From NCBI GenBank assembly GCA_036924085.1, contig JAVGWX010000002.1, forward strand, positions 89,044,941 to 89,108,940: 64,000 nt of DNA, read 5' to 3'. Of this stretch, positions 31,501 to 41,825 are shown piece by piece (within the stretch, counting starts at the first letter, position 1; each line of letters opens with the position of its first letter). The position numbers and the translations under genes are program-made. This DNA is from Ariolimax columbianus. Taxonomy: Eukaryota; Mollusca; Gastropoda; Stylommatophora; Arionidae. A model generated the notes under the pieces. The model saw only the letters and a list, made by a program, of their open reading frames with translations. It did no database searches and was not told the DNA's origin.

Positions 31501-34014
31501 GTAGTTGTGTTCATGTGCAGGGTCTGACATGTTTATGTATTATCAAGTCTGATGTATTCTGTCCTAAGTTGGAAAATTATGTTCTGTTCCCTGCATTGCA
31601 TTTTGTTAATGTGATTTTTCTTTTGGGTGTAAAACATGACACATGCAGTAAAGCGTTCTGTCCCTCTTTTGAGGGGTCTAAATTGAGTTGTAAGGCACTC
31701 ATGTCTCAAAGTGATAAACGGTGGGCAATCAAATCCCACAAGTTTCAAGTGAACCCTGGTCTCAGAGTACCTGCATACTAAGTTATCTCTGGTCATCTTG
31801 ACATGTCCTGCTACTGGTTCAACTAGAGAGTGAGGTTAATGACCAGCAGTTCTTCCTCACTATAATCCAAATACAATGCAAGTTACATCATCAAGAAAAA
31901 AAACCGTCTTGATGATGTCATCATTGCTTGCGAAGGACATCTAATGTTTTGAAGTATTTTGACCTAGCTGTAAATTTTTACCTGACTTAATGTTAAGCAA
32001 AGAATGACAGAAGGGAACTGGTTCCCACACGGTAATGTTTCATCCTCAATATTATCTGTTTTGGGACTACCGTTACGTAAAAGATGTTGTCAGTCCTATT
32101 CATGACATCCATAGTAGGGAGCAGGGGTTCTATTATTTCCTTCCTATTAAGATACCCACAGAATCACACAGGAAAGATCCTTATACAGTGTTCAGCAAAA
32201 TGGCATCTTTTCCTCCTTAATAATCAGCTTCCCTGAGAGATCAGCTTTTGGTAATTCTAGTCAATTATGCGGGGGGGGGGGGGGGGGGGGGGGGTTCTTC
32301 TTCTTCATCGTATGCAGTCAGACAGCAACCATTATTTTTTCAGCGGTCATCCTGAGGCTGTCGACACTGCCGTAGAGCTTGTCTAGTGTTGCCACTGGTG
32401 TTGGCCACATCTGCTCTCTCTGATCCTCGTATGTCGGGCAGTTTTGCAGCAAATCTTTTGCACCTATCTTCAATTTGTTGAATAGGTGGTACCTCAGTCT
32501 ATTGTGGCCAGTGCGAAGTCTGAAGACCACAACCTGCTCTCTTCTGTTCAACTGGTAATAGACATCGTATTTTGTGTATGCTGGGGGGGTTCATTAACTT
32601 CCTGTCTCTGGCAGAAATCAATCTGGCTTCCTCCTATCCACAGAAGGGAGCATCCTTTCTTCAATCTGACATAGGTCTATATTCCATAGTTGCACAAGAC
32701 TGACTTGAGGAAGCAGGTTTAACTTAACGTCTTTATACTGGTTTAGAAGGCTCTGCCGAGTCTGTATACAACCAATTGTGTGAGTACATCTTAATAGACT
32801 CAAACACTAAAGCTAAGTAGACCTGGAGCCAGATAGCTGCCATCTATATGATGCTCTAAAACAAACCACCTAGTCGGAGGTATAAAGAATTTTTGGGTAA
32901 ATTTTTAGATAGAATTTTGTCTGGACATCGGCTGTTAAGCCTACTCTTTTCAATTTCTAACTGCCAAGGCATTTTTAATGGGCTCGACACTGATCATGGG
33001 TGTCTGATATCACTACCCAGAGATCATGGAAATTTTTACCAGAAGATCCACGTGAAAAAAAATCTGCTGTTTCAAACCGCGACCTCCGGCGGTGGACACC
33101 TCACCCCAAGACCATTTAGTTGGCCGAACCCCCCTACCTCATCTTTCTTGCAGCAAGGCTCGTCCATCACCTGGAGGTCAGAAGTTCAAATCCACACCAC
33201 TTACTTTTCTAATGTCTTTTGTGGGAGCAAGTCTATGATACAGATAGTGGGTATGATGTGCAGGTCATCACAACCTTGCCACACCCTAGACCTAGTGATA
33301 TCTTTCTTCATAAAAAAGAGCAACCATTTCGGTTTTAGCCTTTTGATCTTGATAACCTCTCATACTCAAAAGGTAGTTCTGGTAACAACAGCTCCAGAGG
33401 AGCAAACCTCAATTTTTGTAAAAACCTGCAATCAACACTGTATACACCCTTTGTAGTTAGGAAAGGAGACCTATGAAACCAGAATTTGCCATACCGATCC
33501 AATTGTCTTGGGGACATGAGCACAGTGAACCCTACCTTGACTTCGGAACGTTGAAGCATTGCTAATATACACTCTCAATTACTTAATGTCAGCATAGTAC
33601 ATTTCTGATTTTGTGGGTGGTAACCGCTACACAGAACAATCATGGGGGCAATCACTATATATTAAAAAACAATTTCTATGCAGGGTTTTCTAGGCACATT
33701 CAATTCAATTTAAATGTGCATCCAGGATGAAACTGTTTTGTTTTCTTTAAGGTGTGTGTGTATAAAGAAAGACTCTCCTACAGTGTCTGACAGATTGTCT
33801 AAAGAAACAGTACATGTATTAAAATCGTATGATGATATTTTCTTTCCAATTATAGGGTGATTTAGGTTGGATGACACGTGGTGGCATGGTAGGACCCTTC
33901 CAGGATGCAGCATTTGCTCTACCAAACAGTACAATAGACAAGCCCAATTACACAGACCCCCCAGTGAAGACAAAATTTGGTTATCATATCATTATGGTGG
34001 AAGGAAAGAAATAG
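25444..34014 (+). CDS. PIN4: PIN4 (Par14/EPVH), parvulin-type peptidyl-prolyl cis-trans isomerase, 3 coding exons
   Basis: Spliced CDS: 25444-25563, 30963-31082 and 33856-34014 (120 + 120 + 159 nt), 132 residues. Introns are 5399 and 2773 bp, GT-AG, both phase 0. Residues 1-40 form a Gly/Lys/Ser-rich basic tail starting [10 protein letters not shown]; residues 41-132 are one rotamase (parvulin) fold starting VRHILCEKQ. Length and architecture match animal PIN4/Par14 (131 residues in human). Parvulins isomerise peptidyl-prolyl bonds; PIN4 is known from nucleus, nucleolus and pre-ribosomal particles and binds DNA through its basic tail. An in-frame TGA 27 nt upstream of the ATG fixes the start. 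There is no WW domain, separating it from PIN1. No frameshift or missing block, so it is probably functional and expressed. Confidence 0.96.
26080..26147. repeat. Perfect 34-bp tandem duplication in PIN4 intron 1
   Basis: Two identical 34-bp copies (26080-26113 and 26114-26147), each beginning accaggtttttgagggatat. Perfect identity implies a recent event. Confidence 0.9.
26680..26740. repeat. Short tandem repeat of about 28 bp in PIN4 intron 1
   Basis: The motif gggctacaagygggctacct plus tgtggg is repeated about twice with a partial third copy. One T/C difference. Confidence 0.8.
26862..27130 (+). repeat. Foldback/MITE-like repeat, family 3, in PIN4 intron 1
   Basis: Contains the family core in plus orientation: ggagatgcagcagtgaata, gcttgcatcagggtcagc, gctgaccaagaccctattcc, ccttcaagtggctgccctg, agactgcatccatgcagcc. 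The internal tgcat...atgca makes a small extra hairpin. Confidence 0.7.
27270..27769 (+). pseudogene. I-type LINE C-terminal remnant in PIN4 intron 1
   Basis: In shifting frames the plus strand reads HCRLLT-like and [20 protein letters not shown] (about 27585-27650), then [20 protein letters not shown] and [14 protein letters not shown] (about 27660-27765). This fits the Cys/His and C-terminal region of RNase H-bearing LINEs. It continues for a few codons after the SINE inserted at 27770-28009. Confidence 0.6.
27770..28009 (+). mobile_element. tRNA-derived SINE, family 1, full length with perfect TSD
   Basis: The 240-bp element starts gcgggatggcgtggttaag (A box about 27776-27787). B box ggttcgatccc lies at 27817-27827, and the element ends in an A-rich tail (aaaaacaaaaaaa). 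Perfect 11-bp TSDs aagaggactga lie at 27759-27769 and 28010-28020. It is the best-preserved copy here and serves as reference for 4879-5135 and 20658-20901. It sits in PIN4 intron 1, in a LINE relic. Confidence 0.92.
28021..28960. other. PIN4 intron 1, no clear feature
   Basis: About 0.9 kb of AT-rich intron without a recognised element, apart from the first few codons that close the LINE relic. Confidence 0.35.
28965..29150. repeat. Degenerate AT-rich tandem repeat, about 35-40 bp period
   Basis: The motif gtgaaaaattgctccaattt / tcatcggccc recurs in altered form about four times (near 28970, 29025, 29065 and 29105). Old and decayed. Confidence 0.5.
29160..29550 (+). pseudogene. LINE C-terminal remnant with zinc-finger-like end
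   Basis: The plus strand reads [35 protein letters not shown] (about 29188-29290), then [20 protein letters not shown] (about 29358-29420), and a terminal C2H2-like [18 protein letters not shown] (about 29478-29535). This is the typical end of a widespread metazoan endonuclease/RT LINE with a SRIGLxSHxR finger. In-frame stops are present. Confidence 0.7.
29600..29668 (+). repeat. CR1-like LINE 3' terminus
   Basis: Ends with gtcttctaaaccagtataaa and gacgttaagttaag, identical in layout to the end of the 16260-16478 copy. Confidence 0.55.
29825..30055 (-). mobile_element. tRNA-derived SINE, family 2, 3'-truncated
   Basis: Minus orientation with B box (reverse complement gatttgaaccc) at 30013-30023. 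The body follows but stops near the taaaaatctaccc segment at 29830, like the copy at 32893, which suggests a shorter subfamily. Confidence 0.75.
30208..30375 (+). repeat. Foldback/MITE-like repeat, family 3, truncated
   Basis: Plus orientation core only: gctgaagatgtagcacagtg, atagctgactacttgcatca, gagctgaccaagaccttatt, ccttcaagaaacggccctgg. The right half and arms are missing. Confidence 0.65.
30963..31082 (+). CDS. PIN4: PIN4 coding exon 2 (first half of parvulin domain)
   Basis: Acceptor tttctttgtag, donor GGG/gtgagt; 40 codons, phase 0 at both ends. Encodes [20 protein letters not shown] and [20 protein letters not shown], covering the first strand (RHILC) and first helices of the fold. 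Almost every residue of [16 protein letters not shown] is conserved in animals. Confidence 0.96.
31205..31345 (+). repeat. Possible tRNA-derived SINE relic (family 5)
   Basis: A tRNA-like head has an A-box-like ttagtggtagagc (about 31236-31248) and a decayed B box (cttcaagctctg, about 31276-31287) at tRNA-like spacing. One copy only. Confidence 0.4.
31670..31805 (+). repeat. Interspersed repeat, family 4
   Basis: Plus-strand partner of the inverted copy at 3955-4150. Shared: aaagtgataaacggtgggca, caagtttcaagtgaaccctg, ctcagagtacctgcat, catcttgaca. Confidence 0.5.
31881..31922. repeat. Perfect short inverted repeat (hairpin)
   Basis: acatcatcaaga and its complement tcttgatgatgt flank a loop of about 10 nt (aaaaaaaccg). 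It is intronic; no poly-U or other context to suggest a function. Confidence 0.6.
32271..32294. repeat. Homopolymer G run (24 nt)
   Basis: Immediately precedes the 3' tail of the LINE insert at 32295-32576; see findings on the G-rich target site. The length is likely unstable. Confidence 0.9.
32295..32576 (-). mobile_element. Short 5'-truncated I/Nimb-like LINE with internal deletion
   Basis: The minus strand from about 32576 reads [21 protein letters not shown] text (about 32551-32500), KLKIG, then jumps to [17 protein letters not shown] because about 40 nt encoding the CxCGTGKMTAEH segment are deleted, and ends in (gaa)n at 32295. Imperfect TSD: tatgc plus G run plus ttc at 32266-32297, and tatgctgggggggttc at 32577-32592. 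Confidence 0.8.
32610..32775 (-). repeat. CR1-like LINE 3' end
   Basis: The reverse complement carries the ccttctaaaccagtataaag / acgttaagttaaacc terminus found at 16.4 and 29.6 kb, and extends further. Confidence 0.5.
32893..33118 (-). mobile_element. tRNA-derived SINE, family 2, 3'-truncated
   Basis: Minus orientation. Same truncated form as 29825-30055: starts at gggtaaatttttagat and runs through ctgttaagcctactcttttc, atttttaatgggctcgacac and tcactacccagagatcatgg to a decayed tRNA head (tttcaaaccgcgacc). Confidence 0.75.
33119..33855. other. PIN4 intron 2, 3' part, no clear feature
   Basis: A B-box-like gttcaaatcc occurs at about 33184-33193 after a possible tRNA-like head, but no partner copy was found. 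Otherwise nothing supported up to the exon 3 acceptor. Confidence 0.35.
33856..34014 (+). CDS. PIN4: PIN4 coding exon 3 (second half of parvulin domain, stop)
   Basis: Acceptor tctttccaattatag. 52 codons plus [55 protein letters not shown]. Conserved pocket elements are visible: GWMTRG, the Met and Phe of GMVGPFQ, AAFALP, and the C-terminal [10 protein letters not shown] strand with its His. The ending EGKK matches the EGRK of vertebrates. No polyadenylation signal is unequivocal downstream; AATAAA-type hexamers at about 34568-34657 lie in a LINE relic. Confidence 0.97.
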   Translation, partial: GDLGWMTRGGMVGPFQDAAFALPNSTIDKPNYTDPPVKTKFGYHIIMVEGKK

Positions 34015-34193
34015 TTTTGACTTTAGATGAAATTGTGTGTATGTTGTTGTTTATTGAGCATATGTGGTTAGAATACATTTTTCATGACACTGATTTTGAA
34101 TTGTTTGGTTCAAATTGATTGAATGTGATTTTGAATTGTTTGCCTCAATTGATTGAGTGTAACTGTTTTGTTATCATTCAATCACTATTGTCT

Positions 34194-34267
34194 GTGTTAA
34201 TATGTTATGACAGTGGGTGACAAATTTGTTGTGTTAATATGTTATGACAGTGGGTGACAAATTTGTT
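34194..34267. repeat. Perfect 37-bp tandem duplication downstream of PIN4
   Basis: Two identical copies (34194-34230, 34231-34267), each beginning gtgttaatatgttatgacag. Next to them, at about 34095-34160, a looser duplication of gattttgaattgttt is present. Confidence 0.9.
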
Positions 34268-34339
34268 AAGGAACTAGGCACCAGGCCCAAAAACAATGTA
34301 GTGGCTAGGCATAGTTCTAGATGAATAGATCCTTGTAGG

Positions 34340-34680
34340 GTTGTACAATATGCCAAAGGGTATGGGTGAATTTGTGGAATGCATTGACACGGGGAGGCCG
34401 TCCCCACACAGAATTGCTCAAGCCGATATCAACCTCCACCCTGTAACCACGCAACAGTAGTGTGTCATGATGTGGCCAACATGCGCAACGGGCCTCAGAC
34501 TCCTAAGTGAACATTATTATTATTTTGCCACGAATATGGTCGAGGCAGGGTCAGTTAAAGCATTCAAAAATAAATTGGATACTCATTTTTAGTATTGATG
34601 GAGTGAAATAAAGTGGTTATACACACACAGACTCTGTAGAGCCTTCTAAAGCAATAAAATGAATTTAAGTCTAACCTTGA
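34340..34680 (+). pseudogene. CR1-like LINE C-terminus, interrupted
   Basis: The plus strand reads VNLWNAL(T) up to 34391, then resumes after the insert at 34392-34524 as NMVEAGSVKAFKNKLDTHF, followed by a diverged form of the CR1-like 3' terminus (gccttctaaagcaataaaat). This is the same C-terminal block as at 16260-16478. Confidence 0.65.
34392..34524 (+). mobile_element. 133-bp insertion with (ATT)n tail in the CR1-like relic
   Basis: The insert starts gggaggccgtccccacacag and ends in attattattatt. It is flanked by ttgacacg (34384-34391) and ttgccacg (34525-34532), an 8-bp TSD with one mismatch that restores the LINE reading when removed. It looks like a small SINE or a truncated LINE end; no second copy was seen. 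Confidence 0.5.
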
Positions 34681-34908
34681 AAGTTGGTGGAAGAACTGTA
34701 AATTACGTGTCAATTTAAAACTGAAGGGTAATATACGCAATGGGGGAAATTGTGCAAGTAAATACAACACTGGTCCTGAAACCAGGATTTGTTGTGCCTT
34801 GTGTAATGATGAACCAACTCTCTAGGATAGGAAGTCTCTACAACTCATGGAGTTGCACCCTTCAATCACACAGGCCTGCTTAGTGTGAAGTAGCCTAGGT
34901 TCAGAAGA
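34681..34908. other. Unique-looking spacer between PIN4 3' flank and satellite
   Basis: About 230 bp without recognisable repeats, ending at the first diverged satellite monomer. Confidence 0.4.
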
Positions 34909-35470
34909 AAATCCATGGTCCTAGTGCCAAAAGGAGACAAATCTGATGTTTATCAACAGACTGTTTGAAGACGTCCTAGTGCCACGAGACAAATCTAATG
35001 TTTACCAATAGACTATATGAAGACATCCATGGTTCTAGTGCTACAAGGAGACAAATCTGATGTTTACCAATAGACTATATGAAGACATCCATGATTCTAG
35101 TGCCACAAGGAGACAAATCTAATGTTTACCAATAGACTATGAAGACATCCATGGTTCTAGTGCTACAAAGAGACAAATCTGATGTTTACCAATAGACTAT
35201 GAAGACATCCATGGTTCTAGTGCTAAAAGGAGACAAATCTGATGTTTACCAATAGACTATGAAGACATCCTAGTGCTACAAAGAGACAAATCTGATGTTT
35301 ACCAATAGACTGTATGAAGACATCCATGGTTCTAGTGCCACAAGGAGACAAAACTGATGTTTACCAATAGACTATGAAGACATCCTAGTGCTACAAGGAG
35401 ACAAATCTGATGTTTACCAATCGACTGTATGAAGACGTCCTAGTGCTACAAGAAGACAAATCTGATGTTT
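34909..35470. repeat. Diverged left edge of the satellite
   Basis: The first units differ most: tttatcaacagactgtttgaa, a 5-6 bp loss in gccacgagac, gactatatgaag, and L units carrying gctaca or gctaaaagg. These combinations are not seen further inside. The array becomes homogeneous after about 35.5 kb. Confidence 0.85.
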
Positions 35471-37864
35471 ACCAATAGACTGTATGAAGACATCCATGGT
35501 TCTAGTGCCACAAGGAGACAAATCTGATGTTTACCAATAGACTGTATGAAGACATCCATGGTTTTAGTGCCACAAGGAGACAGATCTGATGTTTACCAAT
35601 AGACTGTATGAAGACGTCCTAGTGCCACAAGGAGACAAATCTGATGTTTACCAATAGACTGTATGAAGACGTCCTAGTGCCACAAGGAGACAAATCTGAT
35701 GTTTACCAATAGACTGTATGCAGACGTCCTAGTGCCACAAGTAGACAAATCTGATGTTTACCAATAGACTGTATGAAGACATCCTAGTGCCACAAGGAGA
35801 CAAATCTGATGTTTACCAATAGGCTGTATGAAGACGTCCATGGTTCTAGTGCCTCAAGGAGACAAATCTTATGTTTACCAATAGACTGTATGAAGACGTC
35901 CTAGTGCCACAAGGAGACAAATCTGATGTTTACCAATAGGCTGTATGAAGACGTCCATGGTTCTAGTTCCTCAAGGAGACAAATCTTATGTTTACCAATA
36001 GACTGTATGAAGACGTCCTAGTGCCACAAGGAGACAAATCTGATGTTTACCAATAGACTGTATGAAGACGTCCTAGTGCCACAAGGAGACAAATCTGATG
36101 TTTACCAATAGACTGTATGAAGACGTCCTAGTGCCACAAGGAGACAAATCTGATGTTTACCAATAGACTGTATGAAGACATCCATGGTTCTAGTGCCACA
36201 AGGAGACAAATCTGATGTTTACCAATAGGCTGTATGAAGACATCCATGGTTCTAGTGCCACAAGGAGACAAATCTGATGTTTACCAATAGACTGTATGAA
36301 GACGTCCTAGTGCCACAAGGAGACAAATCTGATGTTTACCAATAGACTGTATGAAGACGTCCATGGTTCTAGTGCCACAAGGAGACAAATCTGATGTTTA
36401 CCAATAGGCTGTATGAAGACATCCATGGTTCTAGTGCCACAAGGAGACAAATCTGATGTTTACCAATAGGCTGTATGAAGACATCCATGGTTCTAGTGCC
36501 ACAAGGAGACAAATCTGATGTTTACCAATAGGCTGTATGAAGACATCCATGGTTCTAGTGCCACAAGGAGACAAATCTGATGTTTACCAATAGACTGTAT
36601 GAAGACGTCCTAGTGCCACAAGGAGACAAATCTGATGTTTACCAATAGGCTGTATGAAGACATCCTAGTGCCACAAGGAGACAAATCTGATGTTTACCAA
36701 TAGACTGTATGAAGACATCCTAGTGCCACAAGGAGACAAATCTGATGTTTACCAATAGGCTGTATGAAGACGTCCATGGTTCTAGTGCCACAAGGAGACA
36801 AATCTGATGTTTACCAATAGACTATGAAGACATCCTAGTGCTACAAGGAGACAAATCTGATGTTTACCAATAGGCTGTATGAAGACATCCATGGTTCTAG
36901 TGCCACAAGGAGACAAATCTGATGTTTACCAATAGGCTGTATGAAGACATCCATGGTTCTAGTGCCTCAAGGAGACAAATCTGATGTTTACCAATAGGCT
37001 GTATGAAGACGTCCTAGTGCTACAAGGAGACAAATCTGATGTTTACCAATAGGCTGTATGAAGACGTCCTAGTGCCACAAGGCGACAAATCTGATGTTTA
37101 CCAATAGGCTGTATGAAGACGTCCTAGTGCTACAAGGAGACAAATCTGATGTTTACCAATAGGCTGTATGAAGACATTCTAGTGCTACAAGGAGACAAAT
37201 CTGATGTTTACCAATAGGCTGTATGAAGACATCCTAGTGCTACAAGGAGACAAATCTGATGTTTACCAATAGACTGTATGAAGACATCCTAGTGCCACAA
37301 GGAGACAAATCTGATGTTTACCAATAGACTGTATGAAGATGTCTATGGTTCTAGTGCCACAAGGAGACAAATCTGATGTTTACCAATAGACTGTATGAAG
37401 ACGTCCTAGTGCCACAAGGAGACAAATCTGATGTTTACCAATAGACTGTATGAAGACATCCTAGTGCCACAAGGAGACAAATCTGATGTTTACCAATAGA
37501 CTGTATGAAGATGTCCATGGTTCTAGTGCCACAAGGAGACAAATCTGATGTTTACCAATAGACTGTATGAAGACGTCCTAGTGCCACAAGGAGACAAATC
37601 TGATGTTTACCAATAGACTGTAAGAAGACGTCCATGGTTCTAGTGCCACAAGGAGACAAATCTGATGTTTACCAATAGACTGTATGAAGACATCCTAGTG
37701 CTACAAGGAGACAAATCTGATGTTTACCAATAGGCTGTATGAAGACGTCCTAGTGCCACAAGGAGACAAATCTGATGTTTACCAATAGACTGTATGAAGA
37801 CATCCATGGTTCTAGTGCCACAAGGAGACAAATCTGATGTTTACCAATAGGCTGTATGAAGACA

Positions 37865-40800
37865 TACATGGTTCTAGTGCCACAAGGAGACAAATCTGAT
37901 GTTTACCAATAGACTGTATGAAGACGTCCTAGTGCCACAAGGAGACAAATCTGATGTTTACCAATAGACTGTATGAAGACGTCCTAGTGCCACAAGGAGA
38001 CAAATCTGATGTTTACCAATAGACTGTATGAAGACGTCCATGGTTCTAGTGCCAGAAGGAGACAAATCTGATGTTTACCAATAGGCTGTATGAAGACATC
38101 CATGGTTCTAGTGCCACAAGGAGATAATCTGATGTTTACCAATAGGCTGTATGAAGACATCCATGGTTCTAGTGCCACAAGGAGACAAATCTGATGTTTA
38201 CCAATAGGCTGTATGAAGACATCCATGGTTCTAGTGCCACAAGGAGACAAATCTGATGTTTACCAATAGACTGTATGAAGACGTCCTAGTGCCACAAGGA
38301 GACAAATCTGATGTTTACCAATAGGCTGTATGAAGACGTCCTAGTGCCACAAGGAGACAAATCTGATGTTTACCCATAGACTGTATGAAGACATCCTAGT
38401 GCCACAAGGAGACAAATCTGATGTTTACCAATAGGCTGTATGAAGACGTCCATGGTTCTAGTGCCACAAGGAGACAAATCTGATGTTTACCAATAGACTG
38501 TATGAAGACGTCCTAGTGCCACAAGGAGACAAATCTGATGTTTACCAATAGGCTGTATGAAGACGTCCATGGTTCTAGTGCCACAAGGAGACAAATCTGA
38601 TGTTTACCAATAGACTGTATGAAGACATCCTAGTGCTACAAGGAGACAAATCTGATGTTTACCAATAGACTGTATGAAGGCATCCTAGTGCTACAAGGAG
38701 ACAAATCTGATGTTTACCAATAGACTGTATAAAGACGTCCATGGTTCTAGTGCCACAAGGAGACAAATCTGATGTTTACCAATAGACTGTATGAAGACAT
38801 CCTATTGCTACAAGGAGACAAATCTGATGTTTACCAATAGGCTGTATGAAGACGTCCATGGTTCTAGTGCCACAAGGAGACAAATCTGATGTTTACCAAT
38901 AGGCTATGAAGACATCCTAGTGCTACAAGGAGACAAATCTGATGTTTACCAATAGGCTGTATGAAGACGTCCATGGTTCTAGTGCCACAAGGAGACAAAT
39001 CTGATGTTTACCAATAGGCTGTATGAAGACATCCATGGTTCTAGTGCCTCAAGGAGACAAATCTGATGTTTACCAATAGGCTGTATGAAGACATCCTAGT
39101 GCTACAAAGAGACAAATCTAATGTTTACCAATAGACTGTATGAAGACATCCATGGTTCTAGTGCCTCAAGGAGACAAATCTAATGTTTACCAATAGGCTG
39201 TATGAAGACGTCCTAGTGCTACAAGGAGACAAATCTGATGTTTACCAATAGGCTGTATGAAGACATCCTAGCGCCACAAGGAGACAAATCTGATGTTTAC
39301 CAATAGGCTGTATGAAGACGTCCTAGTGCTACAAGGAGACAAATCTGATGTTTACCAATAGGCTGTATGAAGACATTCTAGTGCTACAAGGAGACAAATC
39401 TGATGTTTACCAATAGGCTGTATGAAGACATCCTAGTGCTACAAGGAGACAAATCTGATGTTTACCAATAGACTGTACGAAGACATCCTAGTGCCACAAG
39501 GAGACAAATCTGATGTTTACCAATAGACTGTATGAAGACGTCCTAGTGCCACAAGGAGACAAATCTGATGTTTACCCATAGACTGTATGAAGACATCCTA
39601 GTGCCACAAGGAGACAAATCTGATGTTTACCAATAGACTGTATGAAGATGTCCATGGTTCTAGTGCCACAAGGAGACAAATCTGATGTTTACCAATAGGC
39701 TATGAAGACATCCTAGTGCTACAAGGAGACAAATCTGATGTTTACCAATAGGCTGTATGAAGACGTCCATGGTTCTAGTGCCACAAGGAGACAAATCTGA
39801 TGTTTACCAATAGGCTGTATGAAGACATCCTAGTGCCACAAGGAGACAAATCTGATGTTTACCAATAGACTGTATGAAGACGTCCATGGTTCTAGTGCCA
39901 CAAGGAGACAAATCTGATGTTTACCAATAGGCTGTATGAAGACATCCATGGTTCTAGTGCCACAAGGAGATAATCTGATGTTTACCAATAGGCTGTATGA
40001 AGACATCCATGGTTCTAGTGCCACAAGGAGACAAATCTGATGTTTACCAATAGGCTGTATGAAGACATCCATGGTTCTAGTGCCACAAGGAGACAAATCT
40101 GATGTTTACCAATAGACTGTATGAAGACGTCCTAGTGCCACAAGGAGACAAATCTGATGTTTACCAATAGGCTGTATGAAGACATCCTAGTGCCACAAGG
40201 AGACAAATCTTATGTTTACCAATAGACTGTATGAAGACATCCTAGTGCCACAAGGAGACAAATCTGATGTTTACCAATAGGCTGTATGAAGACGTCCATG
40301 GTTCTAGTGCCACAAGGAGACAAATCTGATGTTTACCAATAGGCTGTATGAAGACATCCTAGTGCCACAAGGAGACAAATCTGATGTTTACCAATAGGCT
40401 GTATGAAGACGTCCATGGTTCTAGTGCCACAAGGAGACAAATCTGATGTTTACCAATAGACTGTATGAAGACATCCTAGTGCTACAAGGAGACAAATCTG
40501 ATGTTTACCAATAGGCTGTATGAAGACGTCCATGGTTCTAGTGCCACAAGGAGACAAATCTGATGTTTACCAATAGACTGTATGAAGACATCCTATTGCT
40601 ACAAGGAGACAAATCTGATGTTTACCAATAGGCTGTATGAAGACGTCCATGGTTCTAGTGCCACAAGGAGACAAATCTGATGTTTACCAATAGGCTATGA
40701 AGACATCCTAGTGCTACAAGGAGACAAATCTGATGTTTACCAATAGGCTGTATGAAGACGTCCATGGTTCTAGTGCCACAAGGAGATAATCTGATGTTTA

Positions 40801-41400
40801 CCAATAGGCTGTATGAAGACATCCATGGTTCTAGTGCCACAAGGAGACAAATCTGATGTTTACCAATAGGCTGTATGAAGACATCCATGGTTCTAGTGCC
40901 ACAAGGAGACAAATCTGATGTTTACCAATAGACTGTATGAAGACATCCTAGTGCCACAAGGAGACAAATCTGATGTTTACCAATAGACTGTATGAAGACG
41001 TCCATGGTTCTAGTGCCACAAGGAGACAAATCTGATGTTTACCAATAGGCTGTATGAAGACATCCATGGTTCTAGTGCCACAAGGAGATAATCTGATGTT
41101 TACCAATAGGCTGTATGAAGACATCCATGGTTCTAGTGCCACAAGGAGACAAATCTGATGTTTACCAATAGGCTGTATGAAGACATCCATGGTTCTAGTG
41201 CCACAAGGAGACAAATCTGATGTTTACCAATAGACTGTATGAAGACATCCTAGTGCCACAAGGAGACAAATCTGATGTTTACCAATAGGCTGTATGAAGA
41301 CATCCTAGTGCCACAAGGAGACAAATCTTATGTTTACCAATAGACTGTATGAAGACATCCTAGTGCCACAAGGAGACAAATCTGATGTTTACCAATAGGC
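37865..41400. repeat. Satellite higher-order block A+B, copy 1
   Basis: About 3.5 kb that recurs with the same order of monomer types at +5747 bp (43612-47147). Shared private variants: gccagaagg (38051 and 43799), gataatc, tattgctaca, aatcttatg. Part A (37865-39650) has a further copy at 41826-43611. Ends are accurate to a monomer or so. Confidence 0.85.
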
Positions 41401-41825
41401 TGTAAGAAGACGTCCATGGTTCTAGTGCCACAAGGAGACAAATCTGATGTTTACCAATAGACTGTATGAAGACATCCTAGTGCTACAAGGAGACAAATCT
41501 GATGTTTACCAATAGGCTGTATGAAGACGTCCTAGTGCCACAAGGAGACAAATCTGATGTTTACCAATAGACTGTATGAAGACATCCATGGTTCTAGTGC
41601 CACAAGGAGACAAATCTGATGTTTACCAATAGGCTGTATGAAGACATACATGGTTCTAGTGCCACAAGGAGACAAATCTGATGTTTACCAATAGACTGTA
41701 TGAAGACGTCCTAGTGCCACAAGGAGACAAATCTGATGTTTACCAATAGACTGTATGAAGACATCCATGGTTCTAGTGCCACAAGGAGACAAATCTGATG
41801 TTTACCAATAGGCTGTATGAAGACA

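Noticed and set aside
31881..31922. Hairpin as a small RNA or terminator
   Set aside because: A single short stem in an intron with no conserved context or second copy; kept only as an inverted repeat.
32893..33456. 187-codon plus-strand ORF
   Set aside because: It begins in antisense SINE sequence and runs through intron 2 of PIN4 without domain or splice support.
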